From Mycobacterium sp. (GTDB taxonomy: Bacteria; Actinomycetota; Actinomycetes; Mycobacteriales; Mycobacteriaceae), in the NCBI GenBank assembly GCA_020438865.1, contig JAGQTU010000021.1, positions 1 through 53,877 of the forward strand: 53,877 nucleotides of DNA, in the 5' to 3' direction. Made by a program: the position numbers and the translations under genes. Each line of letters starts with the position of its first letter. Within the stretch, counting starts at the first letter, position 1. Of the stretch, positions 8,429 to 16,199 are shown one piece after another. Below the pieces are notes generated by a model. The model saw only the letters and a program-made list of their open reading frames with translations, made no database searches and was not told the DNA's origin.

Positions 8429-8785
8429 GTGGCGAAAGTTGGTTTCTGGATTGTCTGGGGCATCCCCGCCCGGGGACGCGAGCGACAGGCCCTCGAGGCG
8501 GTCCGGGAGGCGACCCGCGAACTGGAGAACCTGCAGGAGGAGGGCCGCATCGAACACTTCGACATGGTCGTCCTGATGCCGCAGAACATCGACTTCGGCG
8601 GCTTCTGCCTGATCAGCGGCAGCCGAGAGCAGATCGACTCGTTGCGCAACGATGACGACTTTCAGCGCTGGGTCCTTCGGCTGCAGATGGTCTCCGACAA
8701 GGTCGGGGTGATGGATGCCTGGGTCGACAAGGGCGTGCCCATCGCCCTTCGCCTCTACGAAGAGGCGCTCAGGAAGGTCGAGTGA
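8429..8785 (+). CDS. Conserved hypothetical protein, 118 aa
   Basis: The start is the GTG at 8429, behind GAGGAG, which overlaps the stop codon of the DUF4185 gene. The two are therefore probably co-transcribed and coupled. The protein (VAKVGFWIVWGIPARGRER...) alternates short beta-like and helical stretches, with no signal peptide or membrane segment, as in small ferredoxin-like alpha/beta-barrel proteins. I see no catalytic motif and cannot name a function. Its last 17 bases overlap the end of the convergent gene at 8769-9488. Co-occurrence with a secreted propeller protein is the only functional hint. Confidence 0.75.
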   Translation: MAKVGFWIVWGIPARGRERQALEAVREATRELENLQEEGRIEHFDMVVLMPQNIDFGGFCLISGSREQIDSLRNDDDFQRWVLRLQMVSDKVGVMDAWVDKGVPIALRLYEEALRKVE

Positions 8786-9488
8786 GCGGTTCGACGTGGT
8801 GGATGTCGACGGCCACCAGGGTCGGCAACGGCAGCGGCCGGCCGAATGGGCCCCGCGGATAGACCCGCCGGGTCGTCGGCAGCCACAGTCCGCCGAACCG
8901 GCGGTAGTCGGTGCACAGGTGTGCCGCCCTGGCCCAGGACCCGACGACCTCGGCGGTGTAGTCGTGACGCACCAGCCGCCCGGACTGGTCGAAGTGCAAC
9001 TCCTGCGTCGCGCAGTGGGTGGGAATGCCGTCCGGGTAGCTCACCCGCAGCCGGGTACCGGTCGCCTGCCGATCCGATACTGCCACCGAGACGCCCGGGT
9101 AGGACAGCAGGAACGGCAGGGTCAGGTAGTTCCACATGGCGTAGCAGCAGAAGTATGCGAAATCGATTGCATCCCAGCGCAAGAAGCGCCCATGACTGAA
9201 TGCCTCGCGCGGGTTGTCCCGGGCTGCGAGCACCGAACCCGCGGCGTCGCGGACCTCGACGCGCTGACCGCCGCGAAGGATGGCGCTGTTACCGGCGGCG
9301 GGATAGTCGTGCAGAACGACCCGGGGCTCTCGGGTGTCGATCGTCAGACGCGCATGATTCTGGGGAGCAATGTGTTTGGTGGTGAACAGGAATCCCCACG
9401 CGGAGATCTCGACTTCGATGGCCGATAGCGACCGCCAGTAGTCCAGCCCGCCGTGTGCATCGAAGATGCCGTCCAGCGCCGCGGTCAT
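8769..9488 (-). CDS. Conserved hypothetical protein, 239 aa
   Basis: The likely start is ATG 9488 (MTAALDGIFDAHGGLDYW); the longer open frame to 9683 has no protein-like composition. The sequence is soluble-looking with many short beta-strand patterns (HARLTIDTREPRVVLHDY, LHFDQSGRLVRHDYTAEVV), reminiscent of small-molecule- or lipid-binding beta-sheet folds. No signal peptide or clear catalytic motif is visible. It is convergent with, and overlaps by 17 bases, the preceding hypothetical gene. Function unknown. Confidence 0.7.
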   Translation of the reverse strand: MTAALDGIFDAHGGLDYWRSLSAIEVEISAWGFLFTTKHIAPQNHARLTIDTREPRVVLHDYPAAGNSAILRGGQRVEVRDAAGSVLAARDNPREAFSHGRFLRWDAIDFAYFCCYAMWNYLTLPFLLSYPGVSVAVSDRQATGTRLRVSYPDGIPTHCATQELHFDQSGRLVRHDYTAEVVGSWARAAHLCTDYRRFGGLWLPTTRRVYPRGPFGRPLPLPTLVAVDIHHVEPLTRPS

Positions 9489-9815
9489 GGGACGACGATA
9501 CTCAGCCGGGCTCGTCGACCTCGTTCCTCGATCAGTTCGACACCGGCCTGCGCGGCGGTGGCACCTGCCCCCTCCGCCCCAACCCACTCTTCGGACCCTA
9601 GTGATGCACATTCGCTGGCGGCGGTCCACTCTTGGCGATGACGGACAGGTGTCCGAGCAATTCGCTGGTAATTGCGTTCTCAACCGCGTGGAGCGGAATT
9701 TGCTGGTATCCCAGCATCCGCGTTGTTAGCATCGTCACAGTCGCCTCGAACTATTCGCGCGGTGAAAGGGGATTTCCCCTGGTCGGCGCTGCGAAAGGCC
9801 AGCGGTGACCAGGTG
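9489..9815. other. Intergenic region without a recognisable gene
   Basis: About 330 bases lying between a minus-strand gene start and the sigma-factor promoter block. Short open frames lack plausible starts or composition. Two small palindromes are present: TGCTGG-TATC-CCAGCA at 9701-9716 and AGGGGA-TT-TCCCCT at 9767-9780. Either could be an operator; I see no other structure. Confidence 0.5.
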
Positions 9816-9918
9816 GACCGAAAAAATGTCCAGAAAAGTGTCACGCCGGACCCCGGTCGCTACTCCTACCTGTGACAGCGGCCCAGCCGGGGCCGCGGAC
9901 GCCGCCAAGGAGCACTCG
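9816..9918 (+). promoter_or_regulatory. Sigma-gene promoter and leader block (copy 1)
   Basis: This block is shared with 11581-11685. Common elements in the same order are an A-rich tract, AAGTGTCA (9836-9843), 12 unconserved bases, GTCGCT (9856-9861), CTCCTACCTGTGA (9863-9875), AGCGGCCC, and finally CAAGGAG 7 bases before an ATG. Exact conservation of the two boxes and of their spacing, with unconserved bases between, is what a sigma-factor promoter pair looks like. The most economical reading is autoregulation by the ECF factor encoded just downstream. Confidence 0.7.
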
Positions 9919-9996
9919 ATGCGCACCAGCCACACCGGCCTGACCGGCGCCTACGCGCTTCCGTCGGACGGGACGCCCGGGGCGGCCCTCCGATGA
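9919..9996 (+). CDS. 25-aa leader ORF coupled to the ECF sigma factor gene
   Basis: ATG 9919 lies 7 bases after AAGGAG, and the frame ends at TGA 9994-9996, overlapping the sigma factor's ATG 9993 as ATGA. The peptide (MRTSHTGLTGAYALPSDGTPG, then AALR) aligns without gaps to the N-terminus of the membrane protein encoded at 11686: M1, T3, T9, A13, D17 and G21 are identical and several other positions similar. The sigma gene has no good Shine-Dalgarno of its own, so leader translation probably delivers ribosomes to it. It may be the relic of a duplicated N-terminus. Confidence 0.6.
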   Translation: MRTSHTGLTGAYALPSDGTPGAALR

Positions 9997-11543
9997 CCGC
10001 GGTAATCGACTGGGACATCGTCAGCGACGCCGAGCTGGCCGCCGCGGCCGCGGACGGCAACCAGGCGGCCTTCGCCGGCATCTATGACCGCTACGCGGAC
10101 CGACTGCACGACTTCTGCGTGGGTATGGTGCGGGACCGCGAGGCCGCGGCCGACTGCGTCCAGGACACCTTCGTCACAGCGGCAACACGGCTCTCCTCCC
10201 TGCGTGAGCTGGACAAACTCCGCCCGTGGCTGTACGCCATCGCGCGCAACGAGGCGCTGCGGCGCATCCGGGAGCGCAACCGTGAGCAACCCTCGGACGA
10301 ACTGCCCGAGGTGACTTCGGCCGAACCGGGTCCCGACGTCATGGCCTCCCGCACCGAGCTGGCCACGCTGATCGCCCAGGTCGCCGACGGGCTCTCCGAT
10401 CGCGACCGGGCGGTCCTGGAACTGACCTACCGACACGGCCTCGACGGCCCCGAGCTCGCCGAAGCCCTCGGGGTGAGCGCGGCGGGCGCCCGCACGATGA
10501 CGCACCGGCTGCGCGAAACCATCGAGCGGTCCCTCGGGGCGCTGCTGGTCGCCCGGCGCGCCCGGACCGGGCAGGGCTGCCCGGAACTGGGCGAATTCCT
10601 CTCCGACTGGGACGGCGAGTTCACCATCCTGATGCGCAAACGCATCGCCCGCCATATCGACACCTGCCCCGGCTGCCAGGAGCAACGGGGCAAGATGGTG
10701 AACCCCGTCGCACTGCTCGGCGGCGCGCCGCTGTTCATCCCGGCACCCGCCGCCCTGCGGAAACAGACGCTGGACCGCATCCAGCTCGTCTGCGCCCAGA
10801 AAGCCATGACCGGTCCCGCATCCCCCGGTTCGACCGGGCCCGGCGGCGCGACGGGTGGGGCCGCGGGCCTGGCGACCGTCCCCGCTGCGCCCATCCCCGA
10901 TCGATCCGATGACTCCGCGGCGTTCGTCGACGAGCCCGGAACTGAGGCCGGCGACGGTGCCGAGGACGCCGAGAAGCGCAGGCGCCGGCCGCTGTTGCTG
11001 TTCCTGTGGCTCGGGGCGGCGGGGATCGCCGCGCTCGTCCTGGCCTTGCTGTGGCCCTTCACCCGGAACAGCTCGCTGGACCCCGTCGTCATCACGCAGA
11101 GCCCGACGCAGCCCAGTCCCACGCTGTCGAGCCCGCCGCAGACCACCCCGCCGCCGTCGGCGCCCCCGTCGACCAGTGCGGAGCTTCGACCGACGGTCAT
11201 CCCTTACGTTCCGCCCCCGTCGCAGCCCTACATCGCCCCAACCGAGTCGGCCCCACCGTCCCGGCCCCCCGCAAGTACAAGGCCGGCTACGCCGCCGACC
11301 CGGACGTCGAGTGCAAGCCCCTCATATGCCCCGCAGCGTTCGGGAGGGCCGGCCGCCACGACCGGCTCGGGTGGCAACGGCAGGAACGGCGCCGGCGGCC
11401 CCGGGCGGGGGTCGTCGGGCTCGTCGGGTTCGGGCAGCTCGACGGGCTCGGGCGGGTCGACGGGCGGCTCCACCGGCGGCTCCACGGGATCGACCGGTTC
11501 ACCGCGTTCCGGCGGCAATTCCATCGGCTCGAGCGTGCCCTGA
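9993..11543 (+). CDS. ECF sigma factor fused to zinc-finger anti-sigma, membrane and Pro-rich domains
   Basis: 516 residues. Residues 15-95 are sigma region 2 (FAGIYDRYADRLHDF, DCVQDTFVTA, LRPWLYAIARNEALRR). Residues 133-190 are region 4 (LSDRDRAVLELTYRHG plus helix-turn-helix). Then H221-x3-C225-x2-C228 (HIDTCPGC) matches the zinc-binding anti-sigma motif. A single membrane helix lies at about 333-354, and some 160 outward-facing Pro/Ser/Thr- and Gly/Ser-rich residues follow. The protein thus appears to join an ECF factor with a membrane anti-sigma in one chain, a layout known in some actinobacterial ECF groups. It should be held at the membrane until a surface signal frees or cleaves it. 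The start is coupled to the leader by ATGA. Confidence 0.85.
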   Translation: MTAVIDWDIVSDAELAAAAADGNQAAFAGIYDRYADRLHDFCVGMVRDREAAADCVQDTFVTAATRLSSLRELDKLRPWLYAIARNEALRRIRERNREQPSDELPEVTSAEPGPDVMASRTELATLIAQVADGLSDRDRAVLELTYRHGLDGPELAEALGVSAAGARTMTHRLRETIERSLGALLVARRARTGQGCPELGEFLSDWDGEFTILMRKRIARHIDTCPGCQEQRGKMVNPVALLGGAPLFIPAPAALRKQTLDRIQLVCAQKAMTGPASPGSTGPGGATGGAAGLATVPAAPIPDRSDDSAAFVDEPGTEAGDGAEDAEKRRRRPLLLFLWLGAAGIAALVLALLWPFTRNSSLDPVVITQSPTQPSPTLSSPPQTTPPPSAPPSTSAELRPTVIPYVPPPSQPYIAPTESAPPSRPPASTRPATPPTRTSSASPSYAPQRSGGPAATTGSGGNGRNGAGGPGRGSSGSSGSGSSTGSGGSTGGSTGGSTGSTGSPRSGGNSIGSSVP

Positions 11544-11580
11544 CCTTGGCTTTTCCGCCCATCGCACGACACCGGCCGGT

Positions 11581-11685
11581 GGCCGAAAAAAACTCTTCCA
11601 AAAAAGTGTCATGAGTTGCCCACGTCGCTGCTCCTACCTGTGAGAGCGGCCCGATCGGGACCGCGAACACCGCAAGGAGCCCGCC
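11581..11685 (+). promoter_or_regulatory. Promoter and leader block (copy 2)
   Basis: This is the second copy of the block at 9816-9918. An A-rich tract is followed by AAGTGTCA (11604-11611), 12 unconserved bases, GTCGCT (11624-11629), CTCCTACCTGTGA (11631-11643), AGCGGCCC and GCAAGGAG before ATG 11686. The presence of both elements upstream of the membrane protein gene makes that gene the first predicted regulon member of the neighbouring ECF factor. Confidence 0.7.
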
Positions 11686-12153
11686 ATGAGCACCACCTAC
11701 GCCGAGCCGACCGCCACCTTCGCGTTCTCCCCCGACTTGCCGACGGGCCCGGAGTTCGCGATCACACCCGAGTACACCGCCACCCACTACACCCTGGGTT
11801 CGGACGACCCGACGGCCCTGGCCTGGTCGCTGAGCCCGCTGGGTGACCCGGCCGCCGAGGACGACGACCTGTTCATCGATGCCGGCGAGCACCACCGTGA
11901 GTCGGCGATCAAGATCCGCACCGGTGGCGCACTGGCCGCGATCGTGCTCGGCGCCGCGGGCATGGGTGCCGCGGTGGGCATCGCGATGGTCGACTTCTTC
12001 GATACGCCGACCCTGCCGGCGGTCGTCATCCCCGCCGCCAACGCCCCGGCGCCGGCCCCGATGGCCCCGCACTCCGGGTCCCCCGCCACCGTCGCACCGG
12101 CTCCCGCGCAGCTGGTCGCCATCCCGTTGCCGGCCAACGCCCGTCCGATCTGA
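11686..12153 (+). CDS. Single-pass membrane protein, likely ECF-regulon member
   Basis: 155 residues. A polar, acidic N-terminal half (MSTTYAEPTATFAFSPD...) precedes one membrane helix at about residues 83-104 (Ala/Gly/Val-rich), then a Pro/Ala-rich tail of some 45 residues probably facing outwards. AAGGAG lies 6 bases before the ATG. The N-terminal 21 residues resemble the leader peptide before the sigma gene, and the promoter region is duplicated from it. No enzymatic motif is visible. It could be a partner or sensor for the membrane-tethered sigma factor, whose exported tail is similarly Pro-rich; this is inference from context. Confidence 0.75.
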   Translation: MSTTYAEPTATFAFSPDLPTGPEFAITPEYTATHYTLGSDDPTALAWSLSPLGDPAAEDDDLFIDAGEHHRESAIKIRTGGALAAIVLGAAGMGAAVGIAMVDFFDTPTLPAVVIPAANAPAPAPMAPHSGSPATVAPAPAQLVAIPLPANARPI

Positions 12154-12213
12154 GCACGTCCCATTGCGGCCGCGCTCTCGGGACACGGCGGGCGCGGCGA
12201 CGCAGTTACTCGC

Positions 12214-13023
12214 TCAGCGGCTATGGCCGGTCGGGCGCGCAACTGGCACAACTTCATCGATGCTTCGCCGGTGGTGTCGCCGTTTGGCGAGGATGAACAC
12301 AAAGCCAAGGCCCAGCACCAACTCGCCGAACGTCTCCTTGATCTCGCCGAGGCTATACGCGCAGGGATAAGTGGCGTGGTAGGCCGCCGGGATACGTATG
12401 AACAAGCGGTGGAAGCCCCAGTAGAGCACCTGGTTGTAGATGAACATCGTTGACAGCGCTATCGGAAGGATCGGCATGAACTTCTCCAACCGCCTCCGAG
12501 GCCCTGCCCAGAGCCCGAGGACGGGGGGAAGGACGCCGACCGCGAACAACAGGCTCGCGAACAACGTGTAGGAGTTGATGGCGTGCAGCGCCGTCAGATT
12601 GTGCAGGTTCGTCTCGTGTTGTGCATTGATCTCGGATATCGACGGCGGTGTCTCGATACCGAGGAGGCGCTGGCCCCAGCTCTCCTCTTCGCCGGCCAGG
12701 ATGAAGAGGAGCAGCCCGAATCCCAACAGTGAGATCCGCCGCAGGCGCGGCCACGCCGGGTCACCGCGCACCTCCCACCACATCACGAAACAAACGACCG
12801 TGCCCGCGAGCAGTCCGAGCACCCCGAGGGCCTCGATCGGATGTTCCTCCGCGACCAGCCATTCGGCCACGTTCCCGGGGAGGAACATCGTGCAGTACGT
12901 CAGGGGCATGAACACCAACAACGCCAGCACTACCGGCCATGATGACGGTGGTCCGTCGTCGCGGAGGATCCGGTCCCGAATGTTGTGCCAACGCGTGGAA
13001 TGCGGCACGAGCGGATCCGCCAT
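12214..13023 (-). CDS. Multi-pass membrane protein of unknown function
   Basis: 269 residues from ATG 13023 (MADPLVPHSTRWHN), with about six to seven hydrophobic helices. A conserved-looking polar block, AGEEESWGQRLLGIETP followed by NAQHETNLHN, lies between helices. The same EE-x-WGQR...ETNLHN pattern occurs in uncharacterised membrane proteins of diverse bacteria. Its acidic and His residues could bind a metal or form an active site in the membrane. The upstream in-frame extension to 13296 lacks membrane-protein character. It is convergent with the ECF-regulated gene, 60 bases apart. Function not assigned. Confidence 0.75.
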   Translation of the reverse strand: MADPLVPHSTRWHNIRDRILRDDGPPSSWPVVLALLVFMPLTYCTMFLPGNVAEWLVAEEHPIEALGVLGLLAGTVVCFVMWWEVRGDPAWPRLRRISLLGFGLLLFILAGEEESWGQRLLGIETPPSISEINAQHETNLHNLTALHAINSYTLFASLLFAVGVLPPVLGLWAGPRRRLEKFMPILPIALSTMFIYNQVLYWGFHRLFIRIPAAYHATYPCAYSLGEIKETFGELVLGLGFVFILAKRRHHRRSIDEVVPVARPTGHSR

Positions 13024-13225
13024 AGAAGCCCTGTTCGCTTGCGTTGCCAACCGCCGAGGCCAGACGGTGTCAGCGGTGCTGAACCGACGGTACGTCGGTT
13101 TGCATTCTGGAGAAGGTAGCAGTTGGAGCGTGGATGGGCAGCCCGAAATGTTTGAACAATCAATTCCAAATCGGGAATCAGTACGCCGCTCGGCCATCGG
13201 CTCAAATCCCCGATGAGCGGAAAGC

Positions 13226-13603
13226 TCACCCGACCGGCGCGATACCCGCGGTCGATATCGTGAAGCCCAGCCCGGGAGCCACCCTGCACGCCACACCGCT
13301 CTCCTCGGATCGGCAGGTGAACGGGCCGATCCCGGTCGTCTGGCGGTAATGCGACGTGGTCGCCTCGAGAGGCGGGTCGCTCATGCAATTCTCGCCGTCG
13401 CAGACGTCGAACTCCCACTCTGGGTTCATCGAAACGCTTTGCGGCGGCTGTCTCGAGACGCAGTAGGCGGTATCGGGTAAGCCGGCGCGCTGGAAGTCGA
13501 GCTCGCAGCTGATGTTGCCCGTGCGGGCAGGGTCGATCCAGCCGCCAAGGCCGGGACACAAGGCGGGTCGCCGCCGTGGCGGTGACTGACCGCTGCGGCC
13601 CGT
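13226..13603 (-). pseudogene. 5'-truncated secreted Cys-rich protein gene
   Basis: The open frame encodes GNISCELDFQ, PDTAYCVSRQPPQSV, CDGENCMSDPP, GPFTCRSEESGVACRV and ends GFTISTAGIAPVG. I know this pattern from small mycobacterial exported proteins with paired cysteines. Those begin with a signal peptide, but here the frame runs back only to an in-frame stop at 13604-13606. The only possible start is a TTG at 13561, and no signal sequence is encoded. The upstream part appears to have been lost where the SDR gene's 3' end now lies. A cytoplasmic TTG-initiated product is possible but unlikely. Confidence 0.5.
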
Positions 13604-14614
13604 TCAGCCGGCTCGATCTGCGGCCTGGCGTCGACCACCCCGAAAGAAGCGCGCCGCTTCGGCGATGGCTTCGGCGGTCGGCCGGGGGTGCCAGCCGAGT
13701 TCCCGGACCGCCTTGCCGTGATCCAACGGGGTCATGATGTGCATCAGCCGCACCGACAGCGGGGTCAGCTTGGAGTCCTTGCCGAGGAGCCGGGCGACGG
13801 GCTGTGCGATGGTGGCCAGCACGCTCAGCACCCGTAGCGGTACCCCAAGACGCGGTGGAGTGACTCCGACTGCCGCACAGGCGGTTTCATAGATCTCTCG
13901 GGCGCTCATGAACCGCTCGGAGACGATGTAGCGCTCCCCCGGCCTACCCTCGGTTGCGGCCAGGATCAACGCACGGGCGGCATCGTCGATACCGACGACC
14001 TCGGCGGCGGCCCCCGCGATGTAGAACGGCAGCTTGCCGCGCACTGCTGCGGCGACCAGGCCGCCGTGCGGGGTCGGCAGGTAGTCCCCGCTGCCATAGG
14101 TGTTCGCCACACACATGGCCACCGCCGGCAATCCCCGGTCGCGATGATAACGCAGCACCAGGTCTTCGGCCTGCACACGGCTCCTGATGTAGTCGCCCCC
14201 GGCATCTACCCAGTTGTTCGGTGTCGTCTCGTCGGCCAGGCCGGTCTTCGTGATACCCACGGTCCCGATCGAACTGGTGTACACGAAACGGGACAGGCCG
14301 GCCCCAACGGCGGCGTGGAGGACATGGCGCAACCCTTCGACGTTGGTGCGATAGATCGGGGCCGGGTCACGCAGCCAGGCTCGGGCGTCGACGACGCAGT
14401 AGTAGACGACGTGGCAGCCCGTCATGACTGTGCGCAGGGCATCGTCGTCGAAGATGTCGCCGTATCTGACATCGACGTTGAGGCCGTCGATACCGCGGGT
14501 GGAACTCGTCCTCCGAATCATCACCCGCACGTCCTCGCCTGCGTCGACCAGTTGGCGCACCACATGCGAGCCGAGGAATCCGCTGGCACCGATGACCAGC
14601 TTGATGCCCGCCAC
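13604..14614 (-). CDS. Extended SDR (NAD-dependent epimerase/dehydratase or 3-beta-HSD-like)
   Basis: 336 residues starting with GTG 14614. The nucleotide-binding motif GASGFLGSHVV is at the N-terminus, YTSSIGTVG supplies the catalytic Ser region, and the active-site Tyr is Y142. The residue four places later, normally Lys in the YxxxK motif, is Arg (YIRSR, R146), while the following QAEDLVLRY is as expected. The SDR would oxidise or reduce a hydroxyl or keto group of a sugar, sterol or related substrate; the substrate is unknown. It is the last gene of an operon with the alcohol dehydrogenase (2 bases apart) and the SnoaL-like protein. Confidence 0.85.
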   Translation of the reverse strand: MAGIKLVIGASGFLGSHVVRQLVDAGEDVRVMIRRTSSTRGIDGLNVDVRYGDIFDDDALRTVMTGCHVVYYCVVDARAWLRDPAPIYRTNVEGLRHVLHAAVGAGLSRFVYTSSIGTVGITKTGLADETTPNNWVDAGGDYIRSRVQAEDLVLRYHRDRGLPAVAMCVANTYGSGDYLPTPHGGLVAAAVRGKLPFYIAGAAAEVVGIDDAARALILAATEGRPGERYIVSERFMSAREIYETACAAVGVTPPRLGVPLRVLSVLATIAQPVARLLGKDSKLTPLSVRLMHIMTPLDHGKAVRELGWHPRPTAEAIAEAARFFRGGRRQAADRAG

Positions 14615-14616
14615 CC

Positions 14617-15654
14617 CTACGCCCCTTGAGGTTTGACGATGATTCGCGGCGGACCCTGGGCCTTACGGGCCATCGCCAACGCCTCGGGCACCTCGTCGAG
14701 GCCGATCGTCATCCCGATGCTCGGCCGCGGGTCCAGGCTGCCGTCACACACCGCAGCCAAGGTGTCGTACCAGTCCTCGAAACCCGGTGCGCCACCGAAC
14801 TGCAGGCGGATGCCCTTACGGGTGGCGGGGGCGATCGCCAGGGTGTCCTCGGTGTAGTGCCCACCAGCGCAGCACACCAACGAGTTGTGCGGGCAGTCGG
14901 CCACGATCCGGTCGACGATGCCGGGTGCGCCGACGCATTCGAAGATCACACACCGTGGGTTGGCCACGGCTGCATAAGCGTGCCGCCGCCACACGTCGTA
15001 GGGCGACTGCGCGGCCGGGTCCACGACGAAGTCGGCTCCGAAGGCTGTCGCGAGGTCCCGTCGGTCGGCGTTGAAGTCACTGACGATGATCGGTGTGATG
15101 CCCCGCCGTTTGAGGGCGGCGACGGCCGACAGCCCGATCGCCCCCGCACCGACCACCACCGGAACATCCCGATCGGTGAGTCCCGCAAGGCTGGCGTAGC
15201 CCTCTCCCACCGCGAAAGCATCCACCAGTGCCACGGCATCGTCGGTGATGTCATCGGGCACCAGCCGGGCCAGATCCTGGCCCACCAGCATCAACTCGCC
15301 GAATCCCCCTGGCGCGTCGGCATGCTGGCCGATGATGTGTCCGCCGCCCTCAGCCGGCAGGAACGGGATGCTGGTCACCCGCGCCCCGATCGGGAACCGC
15401 CCCGCATCCACCCCGGGGCCGTGGCCGACCACCTCGCCGACGAATTCGTGACCCATCACGATGTCGCGGTGCGGGTCGTAACCGCCGAAGAGTGGGTCGT
15501 CCGGATCGCCCTGCCCGCCATGATCCATGAAATGAACGTCGGATGCGCAGATCGCACACGACAAGGTGCGCAGCAGGAGGTGCCCCGGTCCCGGCTCAGG
15601 ATCGGGCGTATCACGGACCTGCAGCCGACCGTCTCTCAACACCACCGCTCTCAT
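14617..15654 (-). CDS. Zinc-type alcohol dehydrogenase (MDR family)
   Basis: 345 residues from ATG 15654 (MRAVVLRDGRLQVRD). The N-terminal GroES-like domain has CAICASDVHFMDHGG, giving the catalytic Cys, and GHEFVGEVVG, giving the His-Glu pair. The Rossmann domain has VVVGAGAIGLSAVAALK, followed by SDFNADRR, which suggests NAD preference. The four-Cys structural zinc lobe of classical alcohol dehydrogenases is missing between the catalytic domain parts. It probably oxidises a hydroxylated substrate in the same pathway as the adjacent SDR. It lies 1 base after the SnoaL-like gene and 2 bases before the SDR, a tight operon. Confidence 0.85.
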   Translation of the reverse strand: MRAVVLRDGRLQVRDTPDPEPGPGHLLLRTLSCAICASDVHFMDHGGQGDPDDPLFGGYDPHRDIVMGHEFVGEVVGHGPGVDAGRFPIGARVTSIPFLPAEGGGHIIGQHADAPGGFGELMLVGQDLARLVPDDITDDAVALVDAFAVGEGYASLAGLTDRDVPVVVGAGAIGLSAVAALKRRGITPIIVSDFNADRRDLATAFGADFVVDPAAQSPYDVWRRHAYAAVANPRCVIFECVGAPGIVDRIVADCPHNSLVCCAGGHYTEDTLAIAPATRKGIRLQFGGAPGFEDWYDTLAAVCDGSLDPRPSIGMTIGLDEVPEALAMARKAQGPPRIIVKPQGA

Positions 15655-15655
15655 C

Positions 15656-16090
15656 TCAGTGTGCCTGCCGCAGTTGGTAACTGGTCAGCATCCGCGTCAT
15701 GGTGAAAACCCGCTTGCCGATTCGCCAGCCGTCCGCCGTGTCGACCAGTTCATCGTTGTACTGGCCCACGGCGTCGATCCAACCATCGGGATCGACCGCC
15801 AGCGCCTGCACGGTGTGGACGTAGCTCACCGCGGTAGCGCGCGACGGGCCGGCCATGGTGACCACAACGTTGTGCAGCATGTGCTTGGTGTCGCGCATCC
15901 CGGCATGGGCGGCGGTCATGAACTCGGTGATCTTCCGCGCGCTGTTCCACCGGCCGATATCCCCGTAGTCGCTGACGGCGTCGGTGGTCGAGCAGGTGGC
16001 GAAAAGCTCCCAGTCCTTGGTGTCGATGGCGGTGGCATAGCGGTGGATCAGCGCGGTGATCTGTTCAGGTGCACCTGGAGGTTCCGTCAC
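15656..16090 (-). CDS. SnoaL/NTF2-like protein
   Basis: 144 residues from ATG 16090. The opening pattern ITALIHRYATAIDTKDWELFATC and the later DGWIDAVGQYNDELVDTADGWRIGKRVF are typical of the SnoaL_4/NTF2-like cone fold. That fold is used by small hydratases, isomerases and dehydrochlorinases, and by non-catalytic binding proteins. As first gene of the SnoaL-ADH-SDR operon it may act on the same steroid-, terpenoid- or ketone-like substrate; this is inferred from neighbours only. Transcription probably starts in the 109-base region carrying the 23-bp palindrome, shared with the divergent TetR gene. Confidence 0.8.
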   Translation of the reverse strand: MTEPPGAPEQITALIHRYATAIDTKDWELFATCSTTDAVSDYGDIGRWNSARKITEFMTAAHAGMRDTKHMLHNVVVTMAGPSRATAVSYVHTVQALAVDPDGWIDAVGQYNDELVDTADGWRIGKRVFTMTRMLTSYQLRQAH

Positions 16091-16118
16091 TGCCGCATGC
16101 CCCGCTTCGTGTCGATTC

Positions 16119-16141
16119 AGACGAGACGGAGCGTCTCGTCT
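16119..16141. promoter_or_regulatory. Predicted TetR operator, 23-bp palindrome
   Basis: AGACGAGACG (16119-16128) and CGTCTCGTCT (16132-16141) are exact reverse complements with a 3-base centre (GAG). The site lies between the divergent TetR gene (start 16200) and the SnoaL operon (start 16090), 28 bases from the latter. Arm length and position fit a TetR dimer controlling both directions. Confidence 0.75.
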
Positions 16142-16199
16142 TGCCTAGAGTAGGTCTGGCGGTCCACGCTGTAAAGCACACGAACTCGAGGACGGACGG

